Below, in pieces: positions 1-13,648 of a stretch of 50,180 bases of DNA (its first letter is position 1; each line of letters opens with the position of its first letter). Under the pieces are notes generated by a model, which had not been told where the DNA came from, did not search any database, and saw nothing but the letters and a program-made list of their open reading frames with translations. Source of the DNA: Cochliopodium minus (lineage: Eukaryota > Discosea > Himatismenida > Cochliopodiidae); contig JAMYWO010000008.1 of assembly GCA_024220525.1 (NCBI GenBank), forward strand, positions 155,538 to 205,717. Reading direction: 5' to 3'. Position numbers and translations under genes: made by a program.

Positions 1-56
1 TATTTTTATTTTTATTTTTATTTTTATTTTTATTTTTACTTTTATTTTTATTTTTA

Positions 57-87
<31 letters not shown>

Positions 88-164
88 TATATTTTATTTT
101 ATTTTTATTTTTATTTTTAATTATTTATTTATTTTTATTTTATTTTTTATTAATTATTTTTTTT
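1..164. repeat. (TTTTA)n low-complexity tract
   Basis: Almost pure TATTT/TTTTA pentamer repeat with a few changes. It may be intergenic, or it may be the start of a further intron of the gene ending here. No coding content seen. Confidence 0.85.
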
Positions 165-2209
165 TTATTTTTTTACGTTTTCAAGAACACTCAATTCGTG
201 ATTCAAACTTTTAGTTATGTTGTGAATATCATTACCTTGGATTAACCTCATCAAATTCTCAGCAACTATTTGTTCTTCCTCATCCAAAACCAAAGAAACT
301 GAAAAGAGATCCTCTGAAAATAATTTTTACGATGAAAATATAATACAAAAATAAATAAAATAAATAAAAATAAATATAATTAAATAAAAAATAAAAAAAA
401 TAAAAGTAAATAAAATATAAAAAGTTTTAATAAAAATAAATATAAAAATAATAAATAAATAAAATAAATAAATATATAAAAAAAGAAGAATATATATAAA
501 AGAAATAATTTTTTTATTTTACTATCATTGTTGAAGACATTGTCAAAAAAGACATCATCCTGAATTTCGAGGGGATCGATGTTGGTTTGGGGAGAAAACT
601 TGTTCTCTTTGCAAGCCTTGAGGAGAAGACCAGAGAACCTGTTGCGAGTCTTTTCGGAGAGACAAGACAACTTGAGCTGCTTGTCTCCTTCGTACTTCAA
701 AAAGAGCCCATTTTCTGATTCGTTGTGGAAATCCACTTTGCGGAGATTTTTCAGTTCTAAAAGTTTGGTGGAGTTGTATGTTCTGGATGACATTTTATAG
801 TATCCATAATAAACTGAGCCTGTTTTGGCTTAATAATTTTTTTAAAAAAATAAATCAATACAAAGAATTTTATTATAAATAAATCTTGTTTAATTAATTT
901 TTTTATTGAAAGATTAATTATTGTAAAAAATAAAGATTTAAAGAAATTTATTCCTTTTTTATTCATAAAATATTAATATTTCATTATTTCACTTTTATAA
1001 ATTAAACTCCCAAATTAATTTAATTTCATTGATGGAAGAAATTATTTTTTTTGAAGGAAAATTATAATGTATTATTCCAAAAGATTGAAATATTTTTTTT
1101 TGACGTTTCTTTATTAAAAAATTATTGATTTCGTTTATTAAATACAAAATTTTTTATTTTGTTTTTTTACCATTGATACAGAGCCAGTGTTTTTTTCCTT
1201 TGTTGGAATGTTTCAGTTTTGAAACTTTTATCAACAATTGAATTTCTTCGAGAGGAAGGAGATATTGCTGCACCACCTTCATCATTTGTGGCTCGTCGAG
1301 AATGTTGTAAGACTGGAATATTTCTTCTTGTTCTGATATTTTGAATTTTTTGGGTCTGAATTTGTTTCCAGATTGTTTAAATGATGATAAATTCTAATCA
1401 AATTAAATATTTAAAAAATATTCAAAAATAAAAGATCGAATTTAAAGTAATTTTAAATTTATATTTTTTTTTTTTCAGATTTGTTTCAGCTATTTTTTTG
1501 AAATTTTAATAATTCAAAGTTTATATGAAATTTCTTTGTATGAAATTTTCTAAATCTGTTTATATCAGATGATTTCAAGAATATTGGATGAATTGATTAT
1601 TCGATATCTCAATATCTTTATAATACATTTAAATGATTTTCCCAAAATTTTTTTTGGGGTGCTCATTATACCCTGATTAAAATATCTTTGTAAGAAAGAG
1701 AAATATTTTATTTTCTGTTTGTTTTATGTATGTTTGTCAAAAAGATGATCACATTGAATTATATTTTTGAATTTTTTTTTTTACTTTGAAAGTGTAAAGA
1801 ATGGAAGTTGAATCAACAAAATCTTGATCATTTTGCATTGGAAAAAGATATCCCCTCTCCATCATCTGCTGGATAACCTTTACAGCATCTTCTCTCTTTG
1901 AAATCTTTTTGTTATTTTTAACAAGCCAATCAACAACATCAGATCCTTTCAAAAAAAAAAATATATATATATATATTTGATATATACAACAAAATAAGGT
2001 TTAATATATTGATATTAATTCCTTTTTTTTTTGAGGTAAGGGATATTTTTCTTTTTATTTGTTTATTCACCATAAAAAGTCTCTTTTTGTTGTTTGGAAT
2101 TGACCTTTCTATCTTTCATCGTTATTCCACTCATTGGCATTTGCATTTCAGAACTCAATGACTCATATTTTATCGAATACAGTTTTTCAAAGTCTTTTTC
2201 TTCTTTCAT
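165..2209 (-). CDS. DEP-domain protein with a following PH-like region
   Basis: Five exons in consistent phase: 2209-2071, 1945-1785, 1393-1171, 828-523 and 313-165. Exon 1 supplies the ATG. Across exons 1-2 the protein shows a DEP signature (F-Y-G-S-D-V-V-D-W-L, then S-K-R-E-D-A-V, then F-V-D and L-Y-T-F), about residues 45-100. DEP domains dock signalling proteins on membranes or receptors. Residues about 120-240 look like a PH fold (K-G-K-K-H-W-L, then N-A-K-T-G-S-V-Y-Y near the exon 3/4 junction, and a terminal helix), but this is inference. A helical tail follows. The last exon either stops at TAA (165-167) or splices at GTAAAA (176) into sequence left of the window. The third intron (829-1170) and the second (1394-1784) are long; the second holds a dispersed repeat. 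Specific function unknown. Confidence 0.72.
1500..1680 (+). repeat. Dispersed repeat, copy 1 (inside an intron)
   Basis: Shares GTTTATATCAGAT, a central AT-rich part and the end ATTT...GGGGTGCTCATTAT with an inverted copy at about 28075-28260. Both copies sit inside introns of unrelated genes. Probably a small non-autonomous mobile element; no coding capacity. The left edge is uncertain. Confidence 0.6.
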
Positions 2210-2552
2210 TTTTTTTTTTTTATTCAAAAGAACTTAATTGTATTTATTCTTTGAGTATCTTTTTGGTTAGCTGTTCTAAATATTTGGTTTATTTTATACC
2301 TGTTAAAATGTAACTCAAACAACCATAATCTGATGCCTTTTATTTATTCCATCCCTTAAACTTCTAAATTTATTCTCTCCCACACCAATTTGACAATTCT
2401 CTCAATATCTGATACAGTTTTCAAATCTCATGCCATTTTCTTCTAAGAATAATTATTGGATGATAATAAAACAGAATCTAGTTAAAAAATTCAAAAGGCA
2501 AATGAATATTTTTTTTGCAGTATATGAAAGGTCGAAAAAATAATAAAAAAAA
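2210..2552. other. Intergenic region between divergent genes
   Basis: AT-rich spacer between the DEP gene (-) and the LRR gene (+), presumably holding both promoters. No clear motif beyond T-runs and A-runs. No gene seen. Confidence 0.6.
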
Positions 2553-3776
2553 ATGGAAATTAATCTAAATGGAAAAGTTTTAGAAATAAATGGTCACTTA
2601 GGGCTTGTTTCTTTGAATGAAATACAAAAAATTATTGAATTTCTTAAAATAAATTCTATTTGTTCCATCGAATTGAATAAAATGAAAATGGATGATGAAT
2701 TAGAAAAATTTTTTTTTCAATCTTTAAAAATAAATTCCACTTTAACTACACTCATTTTTTGGGGAAATATTTTTGGAATCAATAGTTTAAAGTATTTATC
2801 TGATTACTTAAATACAAATTCTTCTTTAACTTCAATTTATCTTTCTGGAAATAACATTGGAGTAGAAGGAGCAAAGCATTTATCTGATTGCTTAAAAATA
2901 AATTCTTATTTAACTTCAATTAATCTTTCTCAAAATGAAATTCAAAATGAAGGAGCAAAGTATTTATCTGATTGCTTAAAAATAAATTCTACNTCAATTA
3001 ATCTTTCTCAAAATGAAATTCAAAATGAAGGAGCAAAGTATTTATCTGATTGCTTAAAAATAAATTCTACACTTACATCAATTAATCTATCTGGAAATGC
3101 AATATCAAATGAAGGAGCAAAGTATTTATCTGATTGCTTAAAAATAAATTCTACCCTAACTTCAATTAATCTATCTGGAAATGCAATATCAAATGAAGGA
3201 ACAAAGTATTTATCTGAATGCTTAAAAATAAATTCTACACTTACATCAATTGATCTTTCTCAAAATGAAATTCAAAATGAAGGAGCAAAGTATTTATCTG
3301 ATTGCTTAAAAATTAATTCTTCTTTAATTGAAATTGATCTATCTGGAAATGCAATATCAAGTGATGGAGCAAATTATTTGTTGGAGTCATTGCAATCAAA
3401 TGTTTCTTTGATATATATGAATGTCAAATGTAAGACAACTCAAATAGACAAAAAAATATTGAATGAAATCGAAAAGTTTTTGATTAAAAACGTAAATAAT
3501 ATAAGAAAAAAAAATTTGGAGAATAACAAATTAAAAGTTGAAATAAAAAATGAAATAAAAAATGAAATAAAAAATGAATTAACAGATGTAATCAAAAATG
3601 AAATAAAAATTGAAATAATGGATGTAATGGACCAACTTTTGCAAGAAAATGAAAAGAGGTTCAAAAAACTTGAAGAAGAAAATCAAAATCTTAAAAGATT
3701 AATTGAAAATTTGTTAAGTAAAAAAGAATACCAAATCACGGAAATATTTGAAAGGATTGAAAACATTTACTTTTAA
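2553..3776 (+). CDS. Leucine-rich-repeat (RNI/NLRC-like) protein with C-terminal coiled coil
   Basis: Single-exon ORF of 407 codons with ATG at 2553 and TAA stop. Residues about 60-290 are tandem 28-residue LRRs of ribonuclease-inhibitor type, each with E-G-A-K-Y-L-S-D-C-L-K-I-N-S followed by L-T-S-I-N-L-S. Neighbouring repeats are nearly identical in DNA, which implies recent duplication or gene conversion. Residues about 310-390 are a charged coiled coil with K-N-E-I repeats. Such LRRs usually bind proteins; no enzymatic domain is present. An n at 2992 sits where one repeat is shortened (7 bases replaced by 1 n, frame kept), so the repeat number is unreliable. No intron seen, unlike most neighbours. 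Confidence 0.85.
   Translation: MEINLNGKVLEINGHLGLVSLNEIQKIIEFLKINSICSIELNKMKMDDELEKFFFQSLKINSTLTTLIFWGNIFGINSLKYLSDYLNTNSSLTSIYLSGNNIGVEGAKHLSDCLKINSYLTSINLSQNEIQNEGAKYLSDCLKINSXSINLSQNEIQNEGAKYLSDCLKINSTLTSINLSGNAISNEGAKYLSDCLKINSTLTSINLSGNAISNEGTKYLSECLKINSTLTSIDLSQNEIQNEGAKYLSDCLKINSSLIEIDLSGNAISSDGANYLLESLQSNVSLIYMNVKCKTTQIDKKILNEIEKFLIKNVNNIRKKNLENNKLKVEIKNEIKNEIKNELTDVIKNEIKIEIMDVMDQLLQENEKRFKKLEEENQNLKRLIENLLSKKEYQITEIFERIENIYF
2992..2992. other. Assembly n inside the LRR array
   Basis: Single ambiguous base at a shortened LRR unit. Probably a gap closed by collapse of nearly identical repeats. Confidence 0.7.
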
Positions 3777-4342
3777 AAAAATAGAAAAAATTTAATTAAA
3801 ATGATTCATTTTCCCAAAATATGTTTTTTTCAAAATCTATTTCTTTATGAAATCCAGATTCTTGACAAGAATATTTTTCTTTAAGATTTCTTTGATATTG
3901 CATTAGGAATACAATTTCCCTGTTTTTGTTTTTGATTCTAGGAAATCAAAATCCCAACATTTTTGTTTTTCATTTCAAATTTGAAATATATCAAAGAATG
4001 TTTTTATTATATTTTCATTTGTTACTGTGGGACATCCAGAAATCTTGAGAGCAAGGACGGGAATTATTGAGTTATATTAATCAAGGGAACAAATAGAAAT
4101 CAAGCAATAAATGCTCAGATCAAGATATCAAAATATATTTCATATTTTACTTTTTTATCGTTATTATCTGTATAAAATCATTAGATTAAATTTGGATAAA
4201 AATGAATTTGAATATCTAAGACTTGTGATGGCAATTCACTCAATATTCCTATGTAGAGGATGGTTTTTTCACTTTTGGAAAGCATCAATTGCTATATCAT
4301 ATCTGTTCACAGTTGAATTGTATTGGCGAATCTTGATTTCCC
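3777..4342. other. Intergenic region, no confident gene
   Basis: Mixed-complexity sequence after the LRR gene. A possible short minus-strand terminal exon lies at 4331-4294/4307: an AAG acceptor followed by a few codons and TGA. It can be read in phase with the TRAPPC9 exon ending at 4534 (giving F-A-N-T-I-Q-L), or with the gene fragment ending at 49629. Neither reading is proven. A plus-strand open frame at 4111-4407 runs into a simple repeat and is not credible. Confidence 0.5.
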
Positions 4343-4450
4343 NTAAAAATAAAAATAAAAATAAAAATAAAAATAAAAATAAAAATAAAAATAAAAATAA
4401 AAAATAAAAATAAAAAAATATAAAAATAAAAATAAAAATAAAAAATATAT
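4343..4450. repeat. (AAAAT)n tract beginning at an assembly n
   Basis: An n at 4343 is followed by tandem AAAAT units inside what should be intron 9 of the TRAPPC9 gene. This is the probable site of a wrong join (see the TRAPPC9 entries). Confidence 0.8.
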
Positions 4451-4533
4451 AAAATACAAATTAATTAAAAAAATATAAAATAATAAAAATAAAATGTAAA
4501 GAAATTTTAAATAAAAATTAAAAAAAATGTTAC

Positions 4534-7500
4534 CTGTCAAAATTTTTTCCATTCTTTTGTTCTTCTTCTCCTTTTATTGCGTACTCTTTTGGGAATTGAT
4601 CGATGTCATGACCATTCACAATGTCGAATTTTTCTAGTTGGAGGACGTGTTTGATATAGATGGGGATGGTGAGACTGATGGTGTTTCGGTAATCGCAATT
4701 GCTGTTACCGAAAGTGAAAATAAAAGTGGAGCTTATTGCACTAAAAAAATGAAAAAATAAAAAATAGGTACAAAAAATAAAAATTCTTTCATAAAAAAAC
4801 CAAAATAGAAAAAAAAAAATAAAAATAAAAAAATAAAAAAATAAAAAAATAAAAAATATGAATAAAAAATATGAATAAAAAAATAAAAAAATAAAAAAAT
4901 AAAAAAATAAAAAAATAAAAAAATAAAAAAATAAAAAAATAAATAAAAATAAAAATAAATAAAAATAAAAATTCAATAATAAAAAATAAAATATTTACCC
5001 TACCAAACCAAATACATCAACAGACAACTTGAATCTCTTTCCAGGTAACAATACTTCATCTATGATTTGGTTGGTTTGAGTGTCACTCTTCCAAGAGAAC
5101 ACCTGGGTCTTTTTGTCCCACAAGTTTGGTGTGATGGATACCCTTTCCTCCACATGGAGAGAAATTGAGTCGACAGGTATTTGAGAAATGTTTACTATAT
5201 CAATATTTACTTTGTCCCTTTTTAAAAATTAAATAAAATGTATTTAATGTAATAAAATAATAAATAATAAGTAAAATAAATAATAAAAAATATGAATAAA
5301 ATAATAAGTAAAATAAATAATAAAAAATATTAAAAAATAAAATAAAATAAAAAATCAAAATAAAAAATAAAATAAAAATAAAAATATAAAAAATATAAAA
5401 AATAAATTTGGTGTAATTTAAAAATTAATTAATAAAATTTTTTACATTGATCCTTCTAATATAGTAAGACTTCCACCACTGAACAAATTACTGCTTATGT
5501 GCAAGGTGGGTTGTGGATCTATCACTTTGATGTCAACTTTTCTTTGGTCAGCTTTCAACTTTTTGGAAAACTCCGAAGCAGCGGAAAATGAAGTTGCAAA
5601 AGTTCCGTCTTCATTGATAGGGTGATCACAATGGATGTTGAAAGATTTTATCTTGCAACTTTATTAAAAAAAAAAAGAAATTATTAATAAAAAAAAAACA
5701 AAAAAATAATCAAAACATAATTTTAAAAATCAATTATTTTAAAAAAAACAATATTATCACTAATAAATCACGATTAATTTTATAATAATATCATATATAC
5801 CCTTTTATTTTAAGTTCTCCTTCTTCGAGAGGCAAGACAGACAGCTCAACATTGGTTTTTGAATTAGGAGCCAAATTAACAACGGACATGTGAGGATGAA
5901 ACTTGGCGCCTTCGAGTATCAAAGAGATGGACTGAATGGGAATCTTGAAACTGAAAGGGTTGTGAAGAGTAACAGTTACCTTGGAAATTTGGTTCTTGAT
6001 CCAAATACTAGGGCCTTTTTTTTATAAAAATCGAAAATAAATAAAAAAAATAAAAAATAAATAAAAAATTTAATTAAAAAATAAAAATTAAAAATGGAAA
6101 ATAAAAAAATGAAAAAAATGAAAAAACTTTAAAAATAAAAGAAAATTATTAAAACAAAAGGTACCAGTCTTTACTACATTTTTTTTGATGAGAGGATTAT
6201 GAAGGAAAACTTCTCTTTTGTTTCCTCCTTCGTTTTCTATTGGTTGCTGCTTGGGAACTTCTACTATACCTTCCAATTTTTGCACTTCGAGTTTGACGAG
6301 CTTGGGAATGCCGATCATGTCGGTACTGATGTTTCCTATGGAGTTCAAAGTTGCTTCGAAGAGATCCTTTGCCAATCTCTTTTGTTCCGATACATTTATT
6401 TTTGGCAACAAAGTTCTCAACATATAAACAATATATATTGCAGTATTCACGTTATCTAACGATAATATAATTAATATTGTTTAAAAAAAAATGATCAAAT
6501 TTAATTTTAAACTTTATTTCTAAAATGAATTATTAAAATTTTATGTTTTATTTCACATTTGACTTTAAAATTAATTTTATAATTAATTTCTTTTGTTATT
6601 TCACTTTTATTTTTTATCTTTCATTTTTTACTTTTTATTTTTTATTTTATATTTTAGATTTATTATATTTTTATTTTTCATTTTTTACCATTCAATGAAA
6701 CAGAGCATTCCCTCAAAGTTTTCAAGATATGGTATTGTATATCATACCAACCATACTTGTCATTCAAAGAGCTAGAGTTGATCTTAGGATAATCCAAATT
6801 GTAGATCTGGAAATACTTTGCAATAAGCAAAAGGATGTGTTGTTGGGTGGATTTTAATTGGAATTGATCATAAATAGTCGAAGTTTGAAGCATGAAATAA
6901 GCAAACTTTCTGTAGAACCCGATTTTGTAGTATTGATAGGCGATGTTGTTGAGGAAGAGGATCTTTTCTTGGCCGGTGAGGGAGGAGGCGAACTCGGAGC
7001 ACGTGCAGAGAACTTGGCTGGCCTCTGTCTTCATGTCAAAGTAGATGTAATAACTTGCGAACTTCAAACAAGCTTCAGCACCAAGAACAAGAGCTTTACT
7101 AAAAAAAAATCAATAAAATTTTACAAATAAAAATTTTAATAAAAGAAATAAATAATAAAAATTCAAAAAAATTTTAATAGAGATGTTCAAAATTTTACAA
7201 CAGTTTAAAATTTGTTAGTTATAAATTAATATCCGCTAAGAAAGTTGTACATGTCTAAAAAATTTTAATAAAAAAAATCTTACACTTTAGTATATAAACT
7301 TATTGCTTCATTGTATTTTGTTACAATTTCATTATCAAATGTTTTTTCAGCACTGTTGAAGAACATGGCAGCACACAATCCCTCCAAAGATCCCGCTTGC
7401 CAAACCACATCATTGGCAACCCTGCATCTCTCGATTGCCAAAGTATAATGATCGATTGCGTCTTTGAAAGAGGTGGCAAGCAAGCAATAGTCTCCTCTCC

Positions 7501-8605
7501 ATTTTCCAATTCTGTTTGTTTGTTTTTTAATAAGTGATTTCAAGATGGTTGTTTTTTCTAATTCAGCGGAATCAAGAGGAGAAGACAAAAAAGGTGCTTC
7601 TGTCTATTAAAATATAAAGGAAGGTAATATGAAAAATGAAAAAATGATTAAGAAAATCATTAATACTTTTTAAACCAATTAATTTGATGTTAAGTAATTT
7701 TTTTGATATAAATTTTTTAAATTAATTTTTTATTTTATAGACATGTCCAAAATTTACAACTTTGTTAGCGAATATTAATTTATAACTAACAAATTTTGAA
7801 CTGTTGTAAAGTTTTGAACATCTCTATTATTTTTAATAATTTTTATTTTAATCAAAATTTTTTTTTTACTGGTATATCTCTGTTTACTGCTCTTTCTACT
7901 GATGACAATACTTTGTAAGAATATTGAGTGAGAGATATCTTTATCAACTTTTCGTTGTTGGTATTAGGAGGCAAAAACACTGCCTCATCTTTGCTGTCTT
8001 TGCTGCTCTGTTCATTAGAATTGAAAACGAAGAATTTGATTGCTTGAACCTCTGGGAAATCGTTTTTGATTTTTTGTTGGAAATCGATGCATTCACTTTT
8101 AAAATTAAAATTTGTTTTATTCGCGTCCATTATCACTATGATTCCCAATATCCTCTTGTATCCTTGAAGATATTCATAGTCATTCACTATTATGTTGCAA
8201 TTGGTAGAGTTTTTGTTTGGTGTGTTTGAGATCAATGAATCTTTGATGATATTGTCCACCACATAATTGATATATAGCTTCTTGTTTTTATAATCTTGGT
8301 GGAGATATTGTGCTATACAAAATAAAATCATTGAAAGTGAATAATAAAGGCAATTATAAAGTAATTTGAGGATAGATAAAATCATTAAAAGGTAATTGCT
8401 TATATATTAAACATTATAATCCTTTATATATTCTTATTTTCTTACTGTTGGTTATTGGATCTTTCCCTGATAGATCTATGCAATCCACTTCTATTATTTG
8501 GTTACAATAATCCAAAAATTTTGAGGAATCCAAATTGCTTGCAGGCAAAATAATGATTCTCAATTTCCTCAAACTTTCTATACTCAATGAAGGTGTTTCT
8601 AACAT
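4534..8605 (-). CDS. TRAPPC9: TRAPP II complex subunit TRAPPC9/Trs120, 5' two thirds
   Basis: Nine exons in phase: 8605-8446, 8312-7870, 7603-7284, 7098-6689, 6455-6165, 6014-5801, 5658-5446, 5217-4999 and 4740-4534. Trs120 is a core subunit of TRAPP II, the Rab GEF and tether of late Golgi/endosomal traffic. The N-terminus (S-L-R-K-L-R-I-I-I-L-P-A) matches the start of the family. Helical/TPR-like sequence follows to about residue 540, then Ig-like (ASH-type) segments. I chose the ATG at 8605 because the family N-terminus follows it directly. Exon 9 ends in phase 2 at a good donor, but the C-terminal third of the family is missing downstream. It lies at 49256-47695 and joins in exact phase, giving 1087 residues, a normal length. 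Introns 2 and 3 carry a related pair of inverted MITE copies. Confidence 0.85.
7178..7257 (-). mobile_element. Small TIR element (MITE-like), copy 1, in TRAPPC9 intron 3
   Basis: About 80 bp, bounded by TA, starting TAGAGATGTTCAAAA and ending ACATGTCTA. It is the reverse complement of the copy at 7738-7826 with few differences and a short deletion near one end. Ends are imperfect inverted repeats, as in Tc1/mariner-type MITEs. No coding capacity. Confidence 0.65.
7738..7826 (+). mobile_element. Small TIR element (MITE-like), copy 2, in TRAPPC9 intron 2
   Basis: About 89 bp, TAGACATGTCCAAAA ... GAACATCTCTA. The two ends form inverted repeats (ACATGTCCAAAA...TTTACAAC against AGATGTTCAAAAC...TTTACAAC). 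Opposite orientation to copy 1; the two flank exon 3 of TRAPPC9. A third, diverged copy is at 42104-42175. Confidence 0.68.
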
Positions 8606-8730
8606 GTTGGCACAACAAAATTTGATCAATTTTTTTTTTTGTTCATTTGAATTTTTCAATATAATATAAAGAAAAAAAATTAAAAAATTTAAAGAGAATA
8701 TTTGAAAGGATGGATCTTTCAAAGATTAAT
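8606..8730. promoter_or_regulatory. Probable bidirectional promoter region
   Basis: Only about 125 bp separate the divergent starts of TRAPPC9 (-) and the ankyrin gene (+), so regulatory sequence must be shared. No defined motif can be named. Confidence 0.4.
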
Positions 8731-10140
8731 ATGTTTCATATAATCACATTACCATTTGTATTCTTTGTTGCATTCATTTTCATTTTGGTGGATGGGATAA
8801 TGAGGATTAAATATAAGGACCTTGTAAGAATATAGACAGATAGATTACCATATATAATCTTTATTTCTCGAAAATGATCTCATTAGATAATAATTATAGC
8901 GATAACATTGTATAATAGGGAAATATATTTGTTGGTCATTTTATTATTCTATTCGATATACACCTTCAGATACAATATATTCATCAAATTATTGAACAAA
9001 AACTCTGATTATCTGAAATTAATCTTTCCCATTGTATCATCCAATAATCGAAAAGATCCCATTCTGAATATCTATTTCAAAAACAAAGATATCAAACTAG
9101 AAACAGTTTATTTCCTTTTGAATTATAAAATAGATCCAAATGAAATAGATAAGGAAGGAAATAACTCACTACATACTCTATTTGGAAATCAAAATGTAAA
9201 TTTGGAATTTCTCAATTTAATGTTGAAAAATGATGCAGATCTTTTCTACAAAAACAAAGTTGGAATAAGACCATACACTTTATATTTCAGAAATAAAAAA
9301 ATAAACGAAGAAATTTTAGATTTTGTTTTGGAGATTCTCTCCTACAAAAATTTCATAATTGAAAAAGAAAATTGGATCATAAAAATCATAGAAGATGATC
9401 AAATCTACCCAGAAAATGTTTTGTTGATAGTCAAGAAAATGATAGAAAAAGGAGCTGACATAAATTCCTCTAATGAATGGAAAGAGACACCCCTGCATTT
9501 AGTAAAAAAAAAAGATTGAAAACCAAATTAAATTAATCCAATTTTTTGAAAAGATATTCAACAGAGAAAATGATAAGTTTGAATTATTGAAGTTTTTACT
9601 TGAAAATAAATCAAAGATCAATTCATATGGTTAAGAAAAAAGAAAAAAAAAAAATAAAAATAAAAATTTTCCTTAAAAGATTCTGCTGGACACACTCCTC
9701 TTCATTATGCATGTAAAAATAATAACATTGATAAAGAATCACTTTACACCCTGTTAAGTTATAAAGCAGCTGTAAATTTGAAAAGTCAAAAGTACGGTTA
9801 CACTCCTCTCCACATGATTTGTTCCCATTCCTATTCCAATAATGATATCTTGAAAATCCTTCTTGCTAACAATGCCGATGTTAACATTTTAAATTCCATC
9901 CAAAATAATGCCATCCACATCGTCAAACAAATGAACAAGATCACCTATCTCAAAACTTTGAATCGATTCAAATTGAATGGAATGAGATCCATTTGGAACA
10001 AGGATCTTCATCGTTTTTTCAATCCTAAATTCAAATCTCTCATCTATGCCATTTTCTCATCCAATCACTTTCATCCAAATCGAAATTTAAAGATCCCAAA
10101 ACCCATCTTGTTCCACATTATCGATTATTTTCTAGAATAA
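8731..10140 (+). CDS. Ankyrin-repeat protein with N-terminal membrane segments
   Basis: Four exons in phase: 8731-8823, 8887-9501, 9554-9629 and 9680-10140. No ATG opens the main exon. An upstream exon supplies an ATG at 8731 and splices (GTAAGA...CATTAG) in phase 0. The joined N-terminus has two hydrophobic stretches (residues about 4-20 and 32-58), so it may be membrane-bound. Ankyrin repeats follow (H-T-P-L-H-Y-A-C and Y-T-P-L-H-M-I-C are the clearest), with N-x-A-D-V-N type turns. Ankyrin repeats bind proteins. The last 45 residues carry a module (F-K-I-P-K-P-I-L-F-type, here K-I-P-K-P-I-L-F-H-I-I) shared with the ankyrin gene at 25892-27452 and the RCC1-like genes at 36-41 kb. The first exon is the weakest part of the model. 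Confidence 0.72.
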
Positions 10141-10379
10141 ATGTTTTTTTGATTTTTATACTCTTTCAGTTATTATTATCTTTTTTCATTTCAGTTATTG
10201 TCAATTGATTCTTTTTCAATTATTTACTATTGCGCAATTTATTCAAATATTCGTTACTGTTTGAATTATTAAATATAAAAATAAAAAAAAAAATAACCAT
10301 ATTTATTCTCTCCAATTGAATAAAAAAACAATATCGTTGGTTGCCAAAAAAAAAAATTTTAATTTTGAATATATAAAGA
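10141..10379. promoter_or_regulatory. Spacer upstream of the Polo-like kinase
   Basis: AT-rich 239 bp containing the 3' end of the ankyrin transcript and the kinase promoter. No gene or clear motif seen. Confidence 0.4.
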
Positions 10380-12788
<2,409 letters not shown>

Positions 12789-12971
12789 TATCGCAATCTA
12801 CTTCTAAAGGAGAGTTGAAGAATGATATTTCTCATTTTTGATTCACTTAATATTGAATCAAAAAAGAAGAACACTCTTTTTAAAAAATATATTCAAAAAA
12901 AAAAAAATTTTGTATTAAATATATTAAAAATAAATTAAATTTTATTCAGAGAAAAAAAAAAATAAAAAAAA

Positions 12972-13250
12972 ATGAAAGAGGAAAATAATGAAGGGGAGAA
13001 ACTTTTAGGAAAGGAGGATAATCCAACTAATTTCAATTCTAATATTACATCCACATCTATAGATTTAGAAGAGGATAATAAAGAAAATTCAGAGATTGTT
13101 CCAAATTGGAGGAAAATGACCATCAAACAAAAATTGACTCATATTTACGATGAGATCAAATGATATTCGAGATATATCTTGCCAATACTTATCATCAATG
13201 CAATTTTGTTGATAATATTGGTAGTCATTCTAAAAACAAGGAAAAAATAA
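12972..13250 (+). CDS. Small tail-anchored protein interrupted by an in-frame TGA
   Basis: ATG at 12972. A 63-codon acidic, soluble part ends at TGA (13161-13163). The same frame continues without a break for 28 codons that form a textbook tail anchor (about 19 hydrophobic residues, then K-T-R-K-K) and end at TAA (13248-13250). The anchor makes little sense unless it is translated in this frame. There is no GT donor near the TGA that would splice it out. Explanations: a base error (TGG to TGA gives Trp), a recent nonsense mutation, or read-through giving soluble and membrane forms. A general reassignment of TGA is unlikely because Trp is TGG throughout the other genes. No homolog recognised. 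Confidence 0.6.
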
Positions 13251-13648
13251 GCCTAAATTACTTTATAATCAACTTTTGATGAAGTTTCACTCTTTCTGAT
13301 GTATTTTTCCACTTCAAAATTCAAAAATGTTTTGTTGAAAAATGAATCTTTTTTTTGTAAATTTCATTTAAATGAAAAGAAGAAAAGATGATAAAAATAA
13401 AATATTTTTTTTTTTGAAAGGAAAACAAACTTTATTTTTTTTTTTAAGAGGTGTTTTTTGTACAACTTTAATAAGAAAGAAATAAAAAAAGTTTTTATAA
13501 TAATTAATTTTTTATTTTTATATTTATCAAAATGTTTTTTTTTGAACAAAAAGTTTTTTTTTCTTTAAATTATTTTCCCAGAAAGAAAAAAAAAAGTTAG
13601 CAAATGATGTCACTATATTTTGTTTTGTTTTTTATATGTTAGATCGAC
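13251..13648. other. Intergenic region between convergent genes
   Basis: 3' flanks of the tail-anchored gene (+) and the REJ gene (-). T- and A-runs only; the open frame at 13364-13549 is low-complexity and not credible. Confidence 0.6.

Noticed and set aside
4307-4331. Terminal exon of TRAPPC9 encoding F-A-N-T-I-Q-L
   Set aside because: It fits phase, but it lies beyond the assembly n and would leave the protein about 250 residues short, whereas the exons at 49256-47695 supply the true family C-terminus.
4111-4407. Open plus-strand frame of about 98 codons
   Set aside because: It has no family features and runs through the n into a pure AAAAT repeat (Lys-Asn runs).
13161-13163. TGA read as Trp throughout this genome
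   Set aside because: Conserved Trp codons in the other genes are TGG, and TGA ends paralog 3 and the REJ gene plausibly, so a general reassignment is unlikely.
13264-13310. SECIS element that would make the TGA encode selenocysteine
   Set aside because: The TGATGAA...CTGATG pattern is too closely spaced for the required helix and loop.
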